This document shows, one piece after another, positions 23,048 to 31,467 of a stretch of 40,164 bases of DNA (the stretch's first letter is position 1; every line of letters starts with the position of its first letter). The notes below the pieces were generated by a model. That model was not told the origin of the DNA, did not search any database, and worked only from the letters and a program-made list of their open reading frames with translations. The position numbers were made by a program, and so were the translations under genes. This DNA comes from Terriglobia bacterium (GTDB lineage: Bacteria; Acidobacteriota; Terriglobia; Bryobacterales; Bryobacteraceae): the NCBI GenBank assembly GCA_020073305.1, contig JAIQFK010000037.1:1-40164 (forward strand). Reading direction: 5' to 3'.

Positions 23048-25591
23048 ATGAGCAAACCAGACAAAACGCTGGACCGCTTCTGGGATATGCCCCTGCAGGA
23101 CCTGCTTGCCCTGCTCGAAGCAACTCCAGCCGGACTGACTTCCGCCGAGGCGAAACAGCGACTGCGGCTTCATGGACCAAACAGCCTGGCAGAAGAGTCG
23201 CGCTTCGCTGCCCTGATCGGTTTTCTGCGCTTCTTTGCCAATCCCCTTGTCCTGATTCTGCTGGCGGCCAGCACCATCTCGATCGTCCTGGGTGATCCGG
23301 TCGGCGGCACGATCATCATCGCCATCGTACTGCTCAGCGTGATCGTGAACTTCTACGTGGAGTTTCAGGCTCGACATGCGGTGGAGGACATTCGGAAGCA
23401 GGTTGCCAGAACCGCCGCGGCTTTGCGCGACGGACAAGAACTGGAGTTGCCGATCGCAGAGTTGGTTCCCGGAGATATCGTCCGGCTCAATGCCGGGGAC
23501 CTGGCGCCAGCCGACGCCCGTTTATTGGACGCCAAGGACCTGCACGTGCGCGAGTCCGCGCTCACGGGGGAGTCTTTGCCCGTCGACAAGGCAGCGGCCG
23601 ATCTTCCAGCCGGGCAACATAGCATTGCCGACGCCAGCAACAGCGTTTTCCTGGGCACGGCTGTTCAAACCGGAATCGGCACCGCAGTTATCGTTCTCAC
23701 AGGCAAAGACACTGCATTCGGCGAGATTGCCCAGCGGCTGGCTATGCGGCCACCGGAGACCGAATTCGGCCGTGGCATACGCCACTTCGGACTGATGATC
23801 ATGCGAGTGATCATGCTGCTGGTGCTCTTCGTCCTGCTGGTGAACATTGTCTTACATCGTCCGCTGCTGGAATCGTTCTTGTTCTCGGTCGCGCTTGCCG
23901 TCGGGATGACGCCGGAGATGATGCCGATGATCATCACGATCACGCTGGCGCAGGGTGCGCGACGGATGGCCAAAAAAAAGGTTCTGGTCAAACAACTTTC
24001 GGCCATCGAAGACTTCGGCAGCATTGAGATCCTTTGCAGCGATAAAACCGGGACCCTGACCGAAGGCGAGATCGTGCTTGACCGGCACGTGGACGTTCAC
24101 GGCCAGGACAACGAAGACGTCCTCCAGTTCATCTACCTCAACAGCTACTTTCAATCGGGTATCAGGAGCCCGCTGGACGACGCCATACTGAAGCATGAGC
24201 ATCCTGCCATCGTGGAATATCAGAAGGTGGACGAGATCCCTTTTGACTTCAACCGTAAGCGCCTCTCCGTGGTAGTGAGGCGTGGCGGCGAGCACCTTCT
24301 CATTACCAAAGGCGAGGCAGAAAGCGTCTTTGCCATCTGCGGGACCGTCATCATTGACGGGGCTCCTCAACCGTTCGATGAAAGCCGGCGAGCCCAGGCG
24401 GCGGAGACCTTCAAGAAGTTGAGTGCCGACGGATTCCGCACGCTCGGAGTCGCGGTCCGAAAGGTAGAGCAGCAGGATGCGTATGCGCTCACGGCCGAGC
24501 AGGAGATGACGCTGGCCGGGTTTGCTGCATTCCTCGACCCGCCCAAGGAGGGGATTCTTGCCGTTCTCGAATCGCTGAACAAGAACGGCGTTTCCGTAGT
24601 CATTATGACCGGCGACAATCAATACGTCACGCAGAAGGTGGCCCACGATGTCGGGCTGGCCACTGACCGCATTGTCACCGGCAGCCAGGTGGACACGATG
24701 GACGATGCCGCCCTGGCTTACCAGGCGGAGCACGGCGCCATCTTCGCTCGCGTGTCTCCGGAACAGAAGAACCGGGTAATCCTCGGCCTGAAGGCGCGCG
24801 GGCATGTCGTTGGGTACATCGGTGACGGCATCAACGATGCTCCGTCACTACACACCGCGGACGTCGGCATTTCCGTAATGAATGGCGTGGATGTGGCCAA
24901 AGATGCCGCGAAAATCATCTTGCTGGAGAAAGACCTTGCGGTCTTGAATGAGGGAGTCATCGAAGGGCGGCGGTGCTTCGCCAATATCATGAAGTACATC
25001 ATCATGAGCACCAGCTCCAACTTCGGCAATATGTTCAGCATGGCTGCGGCGTCGCTTTTCCTGCCATTCCTGCCCATGTTGGCGACTCAAATTCTGCTGA
25101 ACAACTTTCTTTATGACACTTCGCAGGTCGCCGTCCCCGGCGATAATGTCGATCCGGCCCTGCTGCACAAGCCCAAGCGGTGGCAAATTGGGTTCATTCG
25201 CCAGTTTATGATGGTCATCGGCCCCATCAGCTCCGTCTACGATTTCCTCACTTTCGGGGTCCTGCTCTGGCTGTTCCACGCTTCCACCAACGCGCCGCTG
25301 TTTCGGACCGGATGGTTCGTGGAATCCCTCGCCACGCAGACGCTGGTAGTGTTTGTCATCCGGACGGCGGGCAACCCGTTCAAGAGCCGTCCGAGCGGGC
25401 GGTTGCTGTTAGGGGTTGTCGCCGTCTCAGTTGCCGGTGCCGTGCTGCCGTACACGGGCCTTGGCGTCGTGCTTGGGTTTACCCCATTACCACTGTCGTT
25501 GCTGGGTGCGATTTTGCTGCTTGCCCTGACGTACCTGGTTTTGGTGCAAGGCGTCAAGACCTGGTTCTATCGCCGGCATGCGCTGCTGTGA
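23048..25591 (+). CDS. mgtA: Magnesium-translocating P-type ATPase
   Basis: 847 residues from the ATG at 23048 (GGGAGAGG upstream; an in-frame TTG two codons earlier is less likely). Present: TGES of the actuator domain (173-176), phosphorylation motif DKTGTLT with D332, VIMTGDN and the hinge GDGINDAP. The segment FLFSVALAVGMTPEMMPMII with the NPL of FANPLVLILL is typical of the P3B Mg2+ importers MgtA/MgtB, as is LLNNFLYDTSQVAVPGD near the C-terminal helices. About ten membrane helices are expected. Known role: Mg2+ uptake at low Mg2+. It converges with a VIT-family metal transporter. MgtA versus MgtB cannot be settled by eye. Confidence 0.92.
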   Translation: MSKPDKTLDRFWDMPLQDLLALLEATPAGLTSAEAKQRLRLHGPNSLAEESRFAALIGFLRFFANPLVLILLAASTISIVLGDPVGGTIIIAIVLLSVIVNFYVEFQARHAVEDIRKQVARTAAALRDGQELELPIAELVPGDIVRLNAGDLAPADARLLDAKDLHVRESALTGESLPVDKAAADLPAGQHSIADASNSVFLGTAVQTGIGTAVIVLTGKDTAFGEIAQRLAMRPPETEFGRGIRHFGLMIMRVIMLLVLFVLLVNIVLHRPLLESFLFSVALAVGMTPEMMPMIITITLAQGARRMAKKKVLVKQLSAIEDFGSIEILCSDKTGTLTEGEIVLDRHVDVHGQDNEDVLQFIYLNSYFQSGIRSPLDDAILKHEHPAIVEYQKVDEIPFDFNRKRLSVVVRRGGEHLLITKGEAESVFAICGTVIIDGAPQPFDESRRAQAAETFKKLSADGFRTLGVAVRKVEQQDAYALTAEQEMTLAGFAAFLDPPKEGILAVLESLNKNGVSVVIMTGDNQYVTQKVAHDVGLATDRIVTGSQVDTMDDAALAYQAEHGAIFARVSPEQKNRVILGLKARGHVVGYIGDGINDAPSLHTADVGISVMNGVDVAKDAAKIILLEKDLAVLNEGVIEGRRCFANIMKYIIMSTSSNFGNMFSMAAASLFLPFLPMLATQILLNNFLYDTSQVAVPGDNVDPALLHKPKRWQIGFIRQFMMVIGPISSVYDFLTFGVLLWLFHASTNAPLFRTGWFVESLATQTLVVFVIRTAGNPFKSRPSGRLLLGVVAVSVAGAVLPYTGLGVVLGFTPLPLSLLGAILLLALTYLVLVQGVKTWFYRRHALL

Positions 25592-25612
25592 CTGGGCGCC
25601 CACAATAGTGTA

Positions 25613-25628
25613 CAGGCCTTCGGGCCTG
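25613..25628. terminator. Stem-loop between convergent genes
   Basis: CAGGCC-TTCG-GGCCTG forms a perfect 6-bp stem with a stable TTCG tetraloop, 22 bp after the Mg2+ ATPase stop and 32 bp from the VIT stop. No T-run follows on either side, so it is at best a weak or Rho-assisted terminator. Confidence 0.45.
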
Positions 25629-25659
25629 GCCGGCGAGCGCTAGAAGCTCTTCGCCCTCC

Positions 25660-26385
25660 TCAAACCCCGGTTGTGGCGGTTCCAAACAGTGCTCCGACGG
25701 CAGCGGTGAGCGCCATGGCTAAAGCGCCCCAAAACGTGACGCGTATTGCTCCCAGCGTCACGCCTGCGCCCCCAGCGCGCGCAGCCAATCCTCCCAAAAT
25801 CGCCAGAAACAACAGTGACGTTCCAGAGACCAGAGGGATCAGACCCGCCTCCGGAGCTATGGCGGTGACCACCAGAGGCATGGCCGCTCCGACGGCGAAG
25901 CTGCCGGCCGAGGCCAACGCAGCCTGAATCGGCCGCGCCCTGAGCGCCGGGGAGATACCGAGTTCGTCGCGCGCATGAGCGCCCAGCGCGTCATGGGCCA
26001 TCAACTGCTGGGCGACCTGTTTCGCAAGCGAAGGATCAAGCCCGCGAGCGACGTAGATCGCCGCCAGCTCCTTGTGCTCGCCTTTGTCATCCGTCTTCAG
26101 TTCCGTGCGTTCAAGCTTGAGGTCGGCCTGTTCGGTGTCTGCCTGTGAATGCACAGATACGTATTCGCCTGCTGCCATCGACATCGCCCCGGCGACCAGG
26201 CCGGCCACGCCCGCGACCAATACATTGCTGTGAGTCGCATGCGCTGCTGCGACACCGAGCACCAAACTGGCCGTTGAAAGTATGCCATCGTTCGCGCCCA
26301 ATACCGCCGCGCGTAGCCAGCCGACACGTTCGCCGCGATGTCGTTCCCTCTGGAATGCAGCAGGCATCTTGGCCGACTTTGTCAT
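25660..26385 (-). CDS. VIT-family Fe2+/Mn2+ transporter
   Basis: 241 residues. After a basic start, GWLRAAVLGANDGILSTASL and MSMAAGEYVSVHSQADTEQA are the signature segments of VIT1/CCC1 proteins. The cytoplasmic helical region (~85-150; ELAAIYVARGLDPSLAKQVA) carries acidic metal-binding positions, and the C-terminal half has three more helices. Known role: moves Fe2+ or Mn2+ across the membrane, usually protecting from excess. It begins 13 nt after the Q-rich protein gene and is probably co-transcribed. Confidence 0.9.
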   Translation of the reverse strand: MTKSAKMPAAFQRERHRGERVGWLRAAVLGANDGILSTASLVLGVAAAHATHSNVLVAGVAGLVAGAMSMAAGEYVSVHSQADTEQADLKLERTELKTDDKGEHKELAAIYVARGLDPSLAKQVAQQLMAHDALGAHARDELGISPALRARPIQAALASAGSFAVGAAMPLVVTAIAPEAGLIPLVSGTSLLFLAILGGLAARAGGAGVTLGAIRVTFWGALAMALTAAVGALFGTATTGV

Positions 26386-26398
26386 CGCCGCTCGTCAG

Positions 26399-27286
26399 CT
26401 AGAGTGCGACGGTGATCGCAAGTCCGACGCCCGGATATCTGCGGTCGTAAAGGTAGTACCCGTTGTCATAATCGATGTAAAGGTCATCGGTGTCGTACCA
26501 GCTTTCTGACCAGTATTCTGGCCAGGGATCCACGAGCATGAACGAAAAGCCGCCGTATGAGAAGCGCGGATACCCCATGTAGATTGTGGGGCGATAGTTC
26601 ATCCGGAAGGCGTGCTGACTTCCGAAATAGAGGCTGAAACGGTCCTCAGGAATGTAGTAGCCGCCATAGCCTCCACGCTGCGCCCAGGTGCGATGATCGC
26701 TGTCCCACCGTTGAGCGCGATTCTCCTGCCATGTACTATGCCCCTGCCAGCCGCCCTGCTGTTGCCATCCGCGTTGCTGTTGCCACGCGACTGCCTGCTG
26801 CTGCGTACGCTGCGGTTGCTGTTGTTGCTGGGCCTGCCGGGAACGTTGTGCCTGCCGCTGTTGCGGCCGCTGTTGTTGAGTCTGCTGGACCCGCTGCTGC
26901 TGCGGTTGTTGTTGCTGAGCCCGTTGGTCCCGCTGCCGCTGCGGTTGTTGTTGCTGAGCCTGTTGGGCTCGCTGCTGCTGCGGTTGTTGTTGCTGAGCCT
27001 GTTGGGCCCGCTCCTGTTGTGGTTGTTGTGGCCGAGCCTGTTGGTCCCGCTGCCGCTGCGGTTGTTGTTGCTGAGCCTGTTGGGCCCGCTCCTGTTGTGG
27101 TTGTTGTTGCCGAGTCTGTTGGGCCTGCTGCCGCTGCGGTTGTTGTTGCTGAGTCTGTTGGACCCTCTGCTGCTTTTCAGGCTTGCCCTGTTTTTCGCTC
27201 TGTTGGTCGTGCTGTGCGTACACAGGGACAATCGTCCCTAAAAGCAGAAAAAGAGCAGCTCTACTGATACCTCGAACAGATTGCAT
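26399..27286 (-). CDS. Secreted Q-rich repeat protein with conserved C-terminal domain
   Basis: 295 residues from the ATG at 27286 (GAGGAG nine nt upstream; an ATG at 27292 is too close to it). A signal peptide (MQSVRGISRAALFLLLGTIV) is followed by a Gln/Arg-rich region with eight exact 13-residue units (residues ~41-144). A Trp-rich stretch (WQQQRGWQQQGGWQGHSTWQ) leads to an aromatic C-terminal domain of ~85 residues (YYIPEDRFSLYFGSQHAF, YMGYPRFSYGGFSFMLVDPW, DRRYPGVGLAITV). From memory, that domain recurs in Acidobacteria with no assigned function. Likely exported and possibly self-associating; this is inferred from composition. Followed by the VIT gene. Confidence 0.72.
   Translation of the reverse strand: MQSVRGISRAALFLLLGTIVPVYAQHDQQSEKQGKPEKQQRVQQTQQQQPQRQQAQQTRQQQPQQERAQQAQQQQPQRQRDQQARPQQPQQERAQQAQQQQPQQQRAQQAQQQQPQRQRDQRAQQQQPQQQRVQQTQQQRPQQRQAQRSRQAQQQQQPQRTQQQAVAWQQQRGWQQQGGWQGHSTWQENRAQRWDSDHRTWAQRGGYGGYYIPEDRFSLYFGSQHAFRMNYRPTIYMGYPRFSYGGFSFMLVDPWPEYWSESWYDTDDLYIDYDNGYYLYDRRYPGVGLAITVAL
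26855..27166 (-). repeat. Eight 39-bp tandem coding repeats, Q-rich
   Basis: Eight consecutive 13-residue units of the type RAQQAQQQQPQRQ occupy exactly 312 bp inside the Q-rich gene. Units alternate in their second residues (RV, QA, RA, RD, RA, RA, RD, RV), so higher-order duplication is likely. Confidence 0.85.
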
Positions 27287-27292
27287 AATCAT

Positions 27293-27655
27293 CGTCTCCT
27301 CTAAGATCGGTATTGGATGTGCACGCAGACGACCAGTCAGTGTTCCTCCTCTTGGAAGTGTCGCCTTTGTGTCTGTGCCGAGCCGGGTCAAGCATCGGAG
27401 ACCACGCTACGGGGAGATACGAAGTAGGGCCGCACCCGCAAGTGCAGAATTTGCTTTTGGCAATGCACATTTAGCTGAACGTAAAGGCCGGATGGCCCAG
27501 CTCGCGGCGGCCTCGCCCCATAAACCTCTCGAATTCAAACGGCGGCAAATGTGCAACAGGTCAGTTACGCCGTCTTGCGCGTTCCGCGTGACGCCACGGC
27601 GGGCGAGTTACTGCGCGCGATTCCCAGCCCACCAGACACCCGGCCACCGTCGGCA
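27293..27655. other. Gap upstream of the Q-rich gene
   Basis: 363 bp with no credible gene on either strand. It holds the TGCAG element at 27442. The next gene to the right ends here on the minus strand. Confidence 0.6.
27442..27454 (+). promoter_or_regulatory. TGCAG-N3-TTGC element, copy 7
   Basis: GTGCAGAATTTGC, preceded by AA (AG-N10-GC). It reads on the plus strand, away from the Q-rich gene whose upstream region it occupies. Confidence 0.5.
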
Positions 27656-27859
27656 TCAGGCCTGCGCCTTATGAAAAATGTAAAAGAACACCGCCAGACT
27701 CAGACTTGCCAGCACATGAATGAGGGAGGTCAACACCCGGATGGCCGGAACCAGGCCGCGAGCAGCATTCGATACATCAAGGATGAAATGCGCTAGCAGC
27801 AGTATCGCCAGCAGGCCCGTCCCGAGAAGCGCAAGCAACGCCGCACTTTTGAGATTCAT
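27656..27859 (-). CDS. Small two-TM membrane protein
   Basis: 67 residues: MNLKSAALLALLGTGLLAIL, a short loop with NAARGLVPAIRVL, then a second helix LIHVLASLSLAVFFYIFHKA. Proteins of this length with MNLKSAxLLALxG and AVFFYxFHxAQ ends occur, from memory, in many Acidobacteria. No function is known. No good ribosome-binding site precedes the ATG. It is divergently placed to the small gene at 28061. Confidence 0.6.
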   Translation of the reverse strand: MNLKSAALLALLGTGLLAILLLAHFILDVSNAARGLVPAIRVLTSLIHVLASLSLAVFFYIFHKAQA

Positions 27860-28060
27860 GCTGGAAGTATGGCCGCTCGCAGAAGCCTGCGCAACCCCTC
27901 GGGGTCAGCGTTACACTCCTCTCATGCGGTTTATGAGCAATACAGCTCAGCAAATTATGGCCTTGCCGTCTACGCTTAAGTTGACATTGTGAAACTCCTA
28001 CCCACTGGTCGCCGAGAACACGTCAACGTGGTTGTGACGCTGGTGCGGGCAAGCAGAAGG

Positions 28061-28468
28061 ATGAAACAGAGAGTTTTGATTTTGACGGTCGTTCTGCTCG
28101 TGTTTACCACACTCGTGGGTATGGGCGCGTCCAGAACCCCGAGCGGGCACTTCCTGTCGGGGCATGTGTTGCTGGCGAGCGCCGCTGCAGAGGTCGTGCA
28201 AACCTCTGCATCGCCAGCTGTCCCCTTGATTCCCTTCACCCTGGTGTCTGCAAGGTTCGCAGTGAATTTCGTTGCACATCCCGGCAACGTACGTCATACA
28301 AAGGTGGAAGCGGTCAGCGGGAGTAATCGGCACATCCGCCTCGATCTAAGCTTTGAGCACTTGGACGAAATTGCTCACTTTGGCGGGAGATCAAATCGCA
28401 ACGCGCTGCCCCGGGCCGTTCATCAGGATGTTCGTGCACGCGCAGGGCGGAGCGCGATAGAGGATTGA
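28061..28468 (+). CDS. Possible small secreted or anchored protein
   Basis: 135 residues if started at the ATG at 28061, where MKQRVLILTVVLLVFTTLVG forms a signal peptide or anchor; the frame is open to 27989. The remainder (SGHVLLASAAAEVVQTS, PLIPFTLVSARFAVNFVAHP) has no recognisable domain and the C-terminal third looks low in order. AGAAGG lies directly before the ATG, closer than ideal. It could be a real orphan gene or a chance frame. Confidence 0.4.
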   Translation: MKQRVLILTVVLLVFTTLVGMGASRTPSGHFLSGHVLLASAAAEVVQTSASPAVPLIPFTLVSARFAVNFVAHPGNVRHTKVEAVSGSNRHIRLDLSFEHLDEIAHFGGRSNRNALPRAVHQDVRARAGRSAIED

Positions 28469-28577
28469 CACACTCGGGAATCCGCCCTACTCTGATTCTG
28501 GAGTATCAGGTCCTTATTTTGTGTTGTCGGCCGATTCTTGCCCCATTTTTAGAGCAGTCTCGGAAAGAAAGCATGTC

Positions 28578-28721
28578 ATGGAAGCACCCGCATGGCCGAT
28601 GGCCACAGAACTTGCCGAAGCCTTTGAACTCTGGCAGAGCGCGTGCTGTCCACAAGCGGTGGCCGACGAATACTTGTTGGGCGAGGAAGAGGGGCTTCGA
28701 TGCCACGCCAGTTGCCTGTAG
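28578..28721 (+). CDS. Doubtful 47-residue frame upstream of the acyltransferase
   Basis: An ATG at 28578 (GGAAAG upstream) opens a 47-residue frame, MEAPAWPMATELAEAFELWQ, ending CHASCL at 28721. It overlaps the proposed acyltransferase start by 22 bp. Codon use is compatible with coding and an overlap could couple translation. No relative recognised. Confidence 0.3.
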   Translation: MEAPAWPMATELAEAFELWQSACCPQAVADEYLLGEEEGLRCHASCL

Positions 28722-30517
28722 GCGCTGCCGGTCCGAGGGGGAACGCAGATCGGCGAGTTACCCGCCGGCCACGCGGGGAAGATGGCCACAGGGACACGAA
28801 AAACCCTGCTCCCAATAATCGTTTGTCGGCCGTAGATGCCGCTTTCCTCTACCTTGAACGCAAAGAGATGCCCTTGCACATGGCGAGCGTCTCCGTCTTT
28901 GACGGCCCCATACCGTTTGACGAATTCGTCGCCTGCATCGACTCGAAGCTGCATCTCGTCCCGCGCTACCGGCAAGTCGCGGTGGTGCCGCCGTACCACC
29001 TCGGGGAACCCACGTGGCAGGATGATCCGCACTTCGACATCCGGCGGCACATTTTCCGGGTGAGCCTCGATCTTCCCGGCGGACAGGCCCAATTGGAAGC
29101 GCTGGTCGGGCGCATTCTCAGCCAACTGATGGACCGCAGCAAGCCGCTGTGGGACCTTCACGTCGTGGATGGTTTGAAAGACGGTCGGGGCGCCCTGATT
29201 GTGCGGATACATCACGCCCTCGCCGATGGCATTTCTGGGACGGCGCTCGTGAGAGTGATGCTGAGTCCGACGTCGGAAGGCTCCCGTGCCATCCGCAAAA
29301 AGCGCTTTCGGCCACCGAAGCGCCAACCATCCGGGAACGCTCTGACGGCTACAATCGGCAAGGCAGTTCAGACCACGATGGAGAGCTTGATCGCCGCCGA
29401 GGCGACCCTCGCTGGTTTCGCGCAGGCTCTTTTGATCGACTCGCCCCGGAACAACCTCAAAGGACTTCTGGATTTGGTGCCAGAAATGGTGAAATCCGTG
29501 GAGAGACTTCCGTTCAACGAGTCGTGTAGCGGGGATCGGAAGTTCTGCGGCGCAGAGTTCGACTTCGCCGATGTGCAGGCCATCCGACAGGCTGCGGGCG
29601 GCACAGTGAACGATGTCATCCTGACGGTGTTGACCCGGGCGTTGGCGCGGTACGTGAAACTGCACCGGCAGAGCGTCGTGAACCGCTTCGTGCGTATCGT
29701 TTGTCCGGTGAACTTGCGGCGAGGGACCCAGCAGGATGGCGTGGGCAACCAGGTCTCATTTTTGCCGGTGGCGCTGCCCATGGACGTGCGGGACCCGGTC
29801 CAGATGCTGCGCACCGTCGCCACCAGGACGGAGACCATGAAGCGCGGAAGGGCTGCCGACCTGGTCGCACTTGCGGCCAGTTGCATCGCCGCCGCTCCGC
29901 CTCTGCTGCAAGCCCTATTTTGGAAGAGCATTTCGCAGATCACACTGCCCCTACCGCTCTTTAATATCATCTGCACGAACGTGGGAGAGTTGTCCCCAGT
30001 GCCCCTTTTTGCGGCCGGGAGGCGGATGATTGCGTATTATCCGCAGGTGCCGACCGGCTGTGAATTGGGCATCGGCTGCGCCGTGCAGAGTTATGACGGG
30101 AAGCTCTTTTTCGGGCTCAGCGCAGATGCTCTCGCAGCCCCGGACGTAGGCCGCATGCGCGATTTCCTCTACGTGTCATTCCGGGAACTGTGCCGGTCGG
30201 CTGGGGTCAGGAAAGCACCACGCCCGGTCGGGACGCGAGCGCAGGCAGCGCAGCCGGCCGAACAGGCTCCAGTCGTGGCTTCTGAGTCGCCTGCAGAGAC
30301 GACATCTGAAGCGCCAGCTCAGGAGCCGCCGAAGACGCCACCTGATACCGCGCCTGCGCCGTTGGTCATGCCCTCCAGGGACGTTGCGTTGCAGATACTT
30401 TTGCCTGGGCCGAAGCACGGTGTGCGCCGGCCACCTGTGCCAATCGGTATTCTGCGGCCTGCAGCCCGCTCGACTGGGGCATCTGGCGGACGCGGTGACG
30501 GGCAGGGCGGGCCATGA
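28700..30517 (+). CDS. Wax ester synthase / diacylglycerol O-acyltransferase (WS/DGAT)
   Basis: 605 residues from the ATG at 28700 (GAGGGG upstream). The basic start (~1-38) precedes the acyltransferase: LSAVDAAFLYLERKEMPLHM, DRSKPLWDLHVVDGL (the PLW motif) and the catalytic HHALADG (171-177; HHxxxDG). The second half has GGTVNDVILTVLTRALARY (ND motif) and YDGKLFFGLSADALAAPDVG. Known role: esterifies acyl-CoA with fatty alcohol or diacylglycerol, making storage lipids. The last ~75 residues form a Pro/Ala-rich tail that the family usually lacks. No fatty acyl-CoA reductase is near, so triacylglycerol is the simpler product guess. Confidence 0.92.
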   Translation: MPRQLPVGAAGPRGNADRRVTRRPRGEDGHRDTKNPAPNNRLSAVDAAFLYLERKEMPLHMASVSVFDGPIPFDEFVACIDSKLHLVPRYRQVAVVPPYHLGEPTWQDDPHFDIRRHIFRVSLDLPGGQAQLEALVGRILSQLMDRSKPLWDLHVVDGLKDGRGALIVRIHHALADGISGTALVRVMLSPTSEGSRAIRKKRFRPPKRQPSGNALTATIGKAVQTTMESLIAAEATLAGFAQALLIDSPRNNLKGLLDLVPEMVKSVERLPFNESCSGDRKFCGAEFDFADVQAIRQAAGGTVNDVILTVLTRALARYVKLHRQSVVNRFVRIVCPVNLRRGTQQDGVGNQVSFLPVALPMDVRDPVQMLRTVATRTETMKRGRAADLVALAASCIAAAPPLLQALFWKSISQITLPLPLFNIICTNVGELSPVPLFAAGRRMIAYYPQVPTGCELGIGCAVQSYDGKLFFGLSADALAAPDVGRMRDFLYVSFRELCRSAGVRKAPRPVGTRAQAAQPAEQAPVVASESPAETTSEAPAQEPPKTPPDTAPAPLVMPSRDVALQILLPGPKHGVRRPPVPIGILRPAARSTGASGGRGDGQGGP

Positions 30518-30634
30518 GGATTCGTGCAGTGGTTGCAGTTGCTGGTGGGTCCGGAGTCGCACTGGGAGGAACTTGATCGGCGGCCGGATATCCGGGCTGA
30601 GTTCTGTGGCTCCCACCCCGGTTGTATTCTGTCG

Positions 30635-30657
30635 TTGCCGTCTTCTTCCTACGGCAA
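30635..30657. terminator. Hairpin downstream of the WS/DGAT gene
   Basis: TTGCCGT, a 9-base pyrimidine-rich loop, then ACGGCAA form a perfect 7-bp stem 118 bp after the stop. Followed by TTCTT only, so termination is uncertain. Confidence 0.35.
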
Positions 30658-30673
30658 TTCTTGCGTTATGGAA

Positions 30674-30686
30674 GGCAGGAATTGCA
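30674..30686 (+). promoter_or_regulatory. TGCAG-like element, copy 8 (variant)
   Basis: GGCAGGAATTGCA; the GG and GC are 8 bp apart, so it does not fit sigma-54 spacing as the others do. The core GCAGGAATTGCA also occurs on the minus strand at 14384-14397. Confidence 0.3.
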
Positions 30687-30911
30687 CCTGCGCGCGGGCG
30701 CCTCCAGTCTCTGGCTTGTTGTTTCCACGCATTCTGCTTTGGTCCAGAATCTGCTCAAGCAAGACCCGATGGAATACAGTATTTAAGACCTACAACTACT
30801 GGACTGTGCTTGGCGGCTCCTGCAGAGCTTCAAATCGAACATTACCGGGGAATCCGCACAGCGAGCGGTCTCGTAGTTCGTCTAATTCCTAATCTGAAAG
30901 AAGGAGATATC

Positions 30912-31292
30912 ATGCCACAAACGAGAGACGCCAAAGGACGTTGGATGCAGAGCGTTTTGGCGGCAGACACTCTTACAGGCGACAAGGTCGTGAACCGTCA
31001 AAAAGAGGATCTCGGAAAAATCGAACATTTGATGATCGACGTCGAGAAGGGTCGAGTCGCTTACGCGGTCCTTTCTTTCGGGGGGTTCCTGGGTATGGGT
31101 GATAAATTGTTTGCCATCCCCTGGAATGCACTCGCGGTAGACACCGTTGAAAGACAGTTCATCCTGGATGTCGATAAACAGTTGTTGGAGCACGCTCCCG
31201 GTTTCGACAAGGCTCACTGGCCGAACATGACCGACCGCGCCTGGGGCGCCGAAGTCTCAAGCTATTATGGCGCCAAGCCCTATTGGACCTAG
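30912..31292 (+). CDS. PRC-barrel domain protein
   Basis: 126 residues; AAGGAG lies 6 nt before the ATG. The PRC-barrel is visible in SVLAADTLTGDKVVNRQKED, LGKIEHLMIDVEKGRVAYAV, LSFGGFLGMGDKLFAIPWNA and the closing FILDVDKQLLEHAPGF. Known: this beta-barrel, first described in photosynthetic reaction centre H subunits, is also found in small stress-associated soluble proteins and in RimM. No second domain. It opens a plus-strand run of small stress genes (CsbD, DUF3309-like, GlsB/YeaQ, YXWGXW). Confidence 0.88.
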   Translation: MPQTRDAKGRWMQSVLAADTLTGDKVVNRQKEDLGKIEHLMIDVEKGRVAYAVLSFGGFLGMGDKLFAIPWNALAVDTVERQFILDVDKQLLEHAPGFDKAHWPNMTDRAWGAEVSSYYGAKPYWT

Positions 31293-31377
31293 AGTCTGGA
31301 ACTAAAGCGGGAATTCTCGCATGTAAGCATCACGTCCGCAGGGGGTCAAAGACCGATTCGAAATCGAGCCCGAATGT

Positions 31378-31393
31378 TGGGCATCAAATTGCA
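31378..31393 (+). promoter_or_regulatory. Sigma-54 promoter candidate for the CsbD gene
   Basis: TGGGCATCAAATTGCA has GG-N10-GC spacing and a perfect TTGCA at -12; the -24 box (TGGGCA) is one base off the usual TGGCAC. The predicted start is near 31404, giving a leader of about 64 nt. Confidence 0.4.
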
Positions 31394-31467
31394 ATTCCTT
31401 CAGGGGTGGGTGACGGAGAACCCGCCCCTTACCGATTACGCAAACTTGAAGAATACGGAGAAGACAA

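Larger units (their letters stand above)
30518..30911. other. Gap between WS/DGAT and PRC-barrel genes
   Basis: 394 bp. An open plus-strand frame (30524-30892) shows no domain and a Ser/Cys-rich, unlikely composition, so I do not call it. The region holds a hairpin (30635-30657) and a TGCAG-like element (30674). Confidence 0.55.

Noticed and set aside
23852-24805. 317-codon minus-strand frame inside the Mg2+ ATPase
   Set aside because: It is an antisense shadow of a fully conserved P-type ATPase.
26855-27166. 39-bp repeats as a CRISPR array
   Set aside because: Units are directly adjacent with no unique spacers and keep a reading frame; they are coding tandem repeats.
26612-27241. Long plus-strand frame rich in Leu/Pro opposite the Q-rich gene
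   Set aside because: It is the antisense of the CAG/CTG-like repeats; the minus strand has the signal peptide, ribosome-binding site and conserved C-terminal domain.
30524-30892. 122-codon frame between WS/DGAT and the PRC-barrel gene
   Set aside because: Composition is unlike a folded protein, with no ribosome-binding site or recognisable relatives; it is likely chance.
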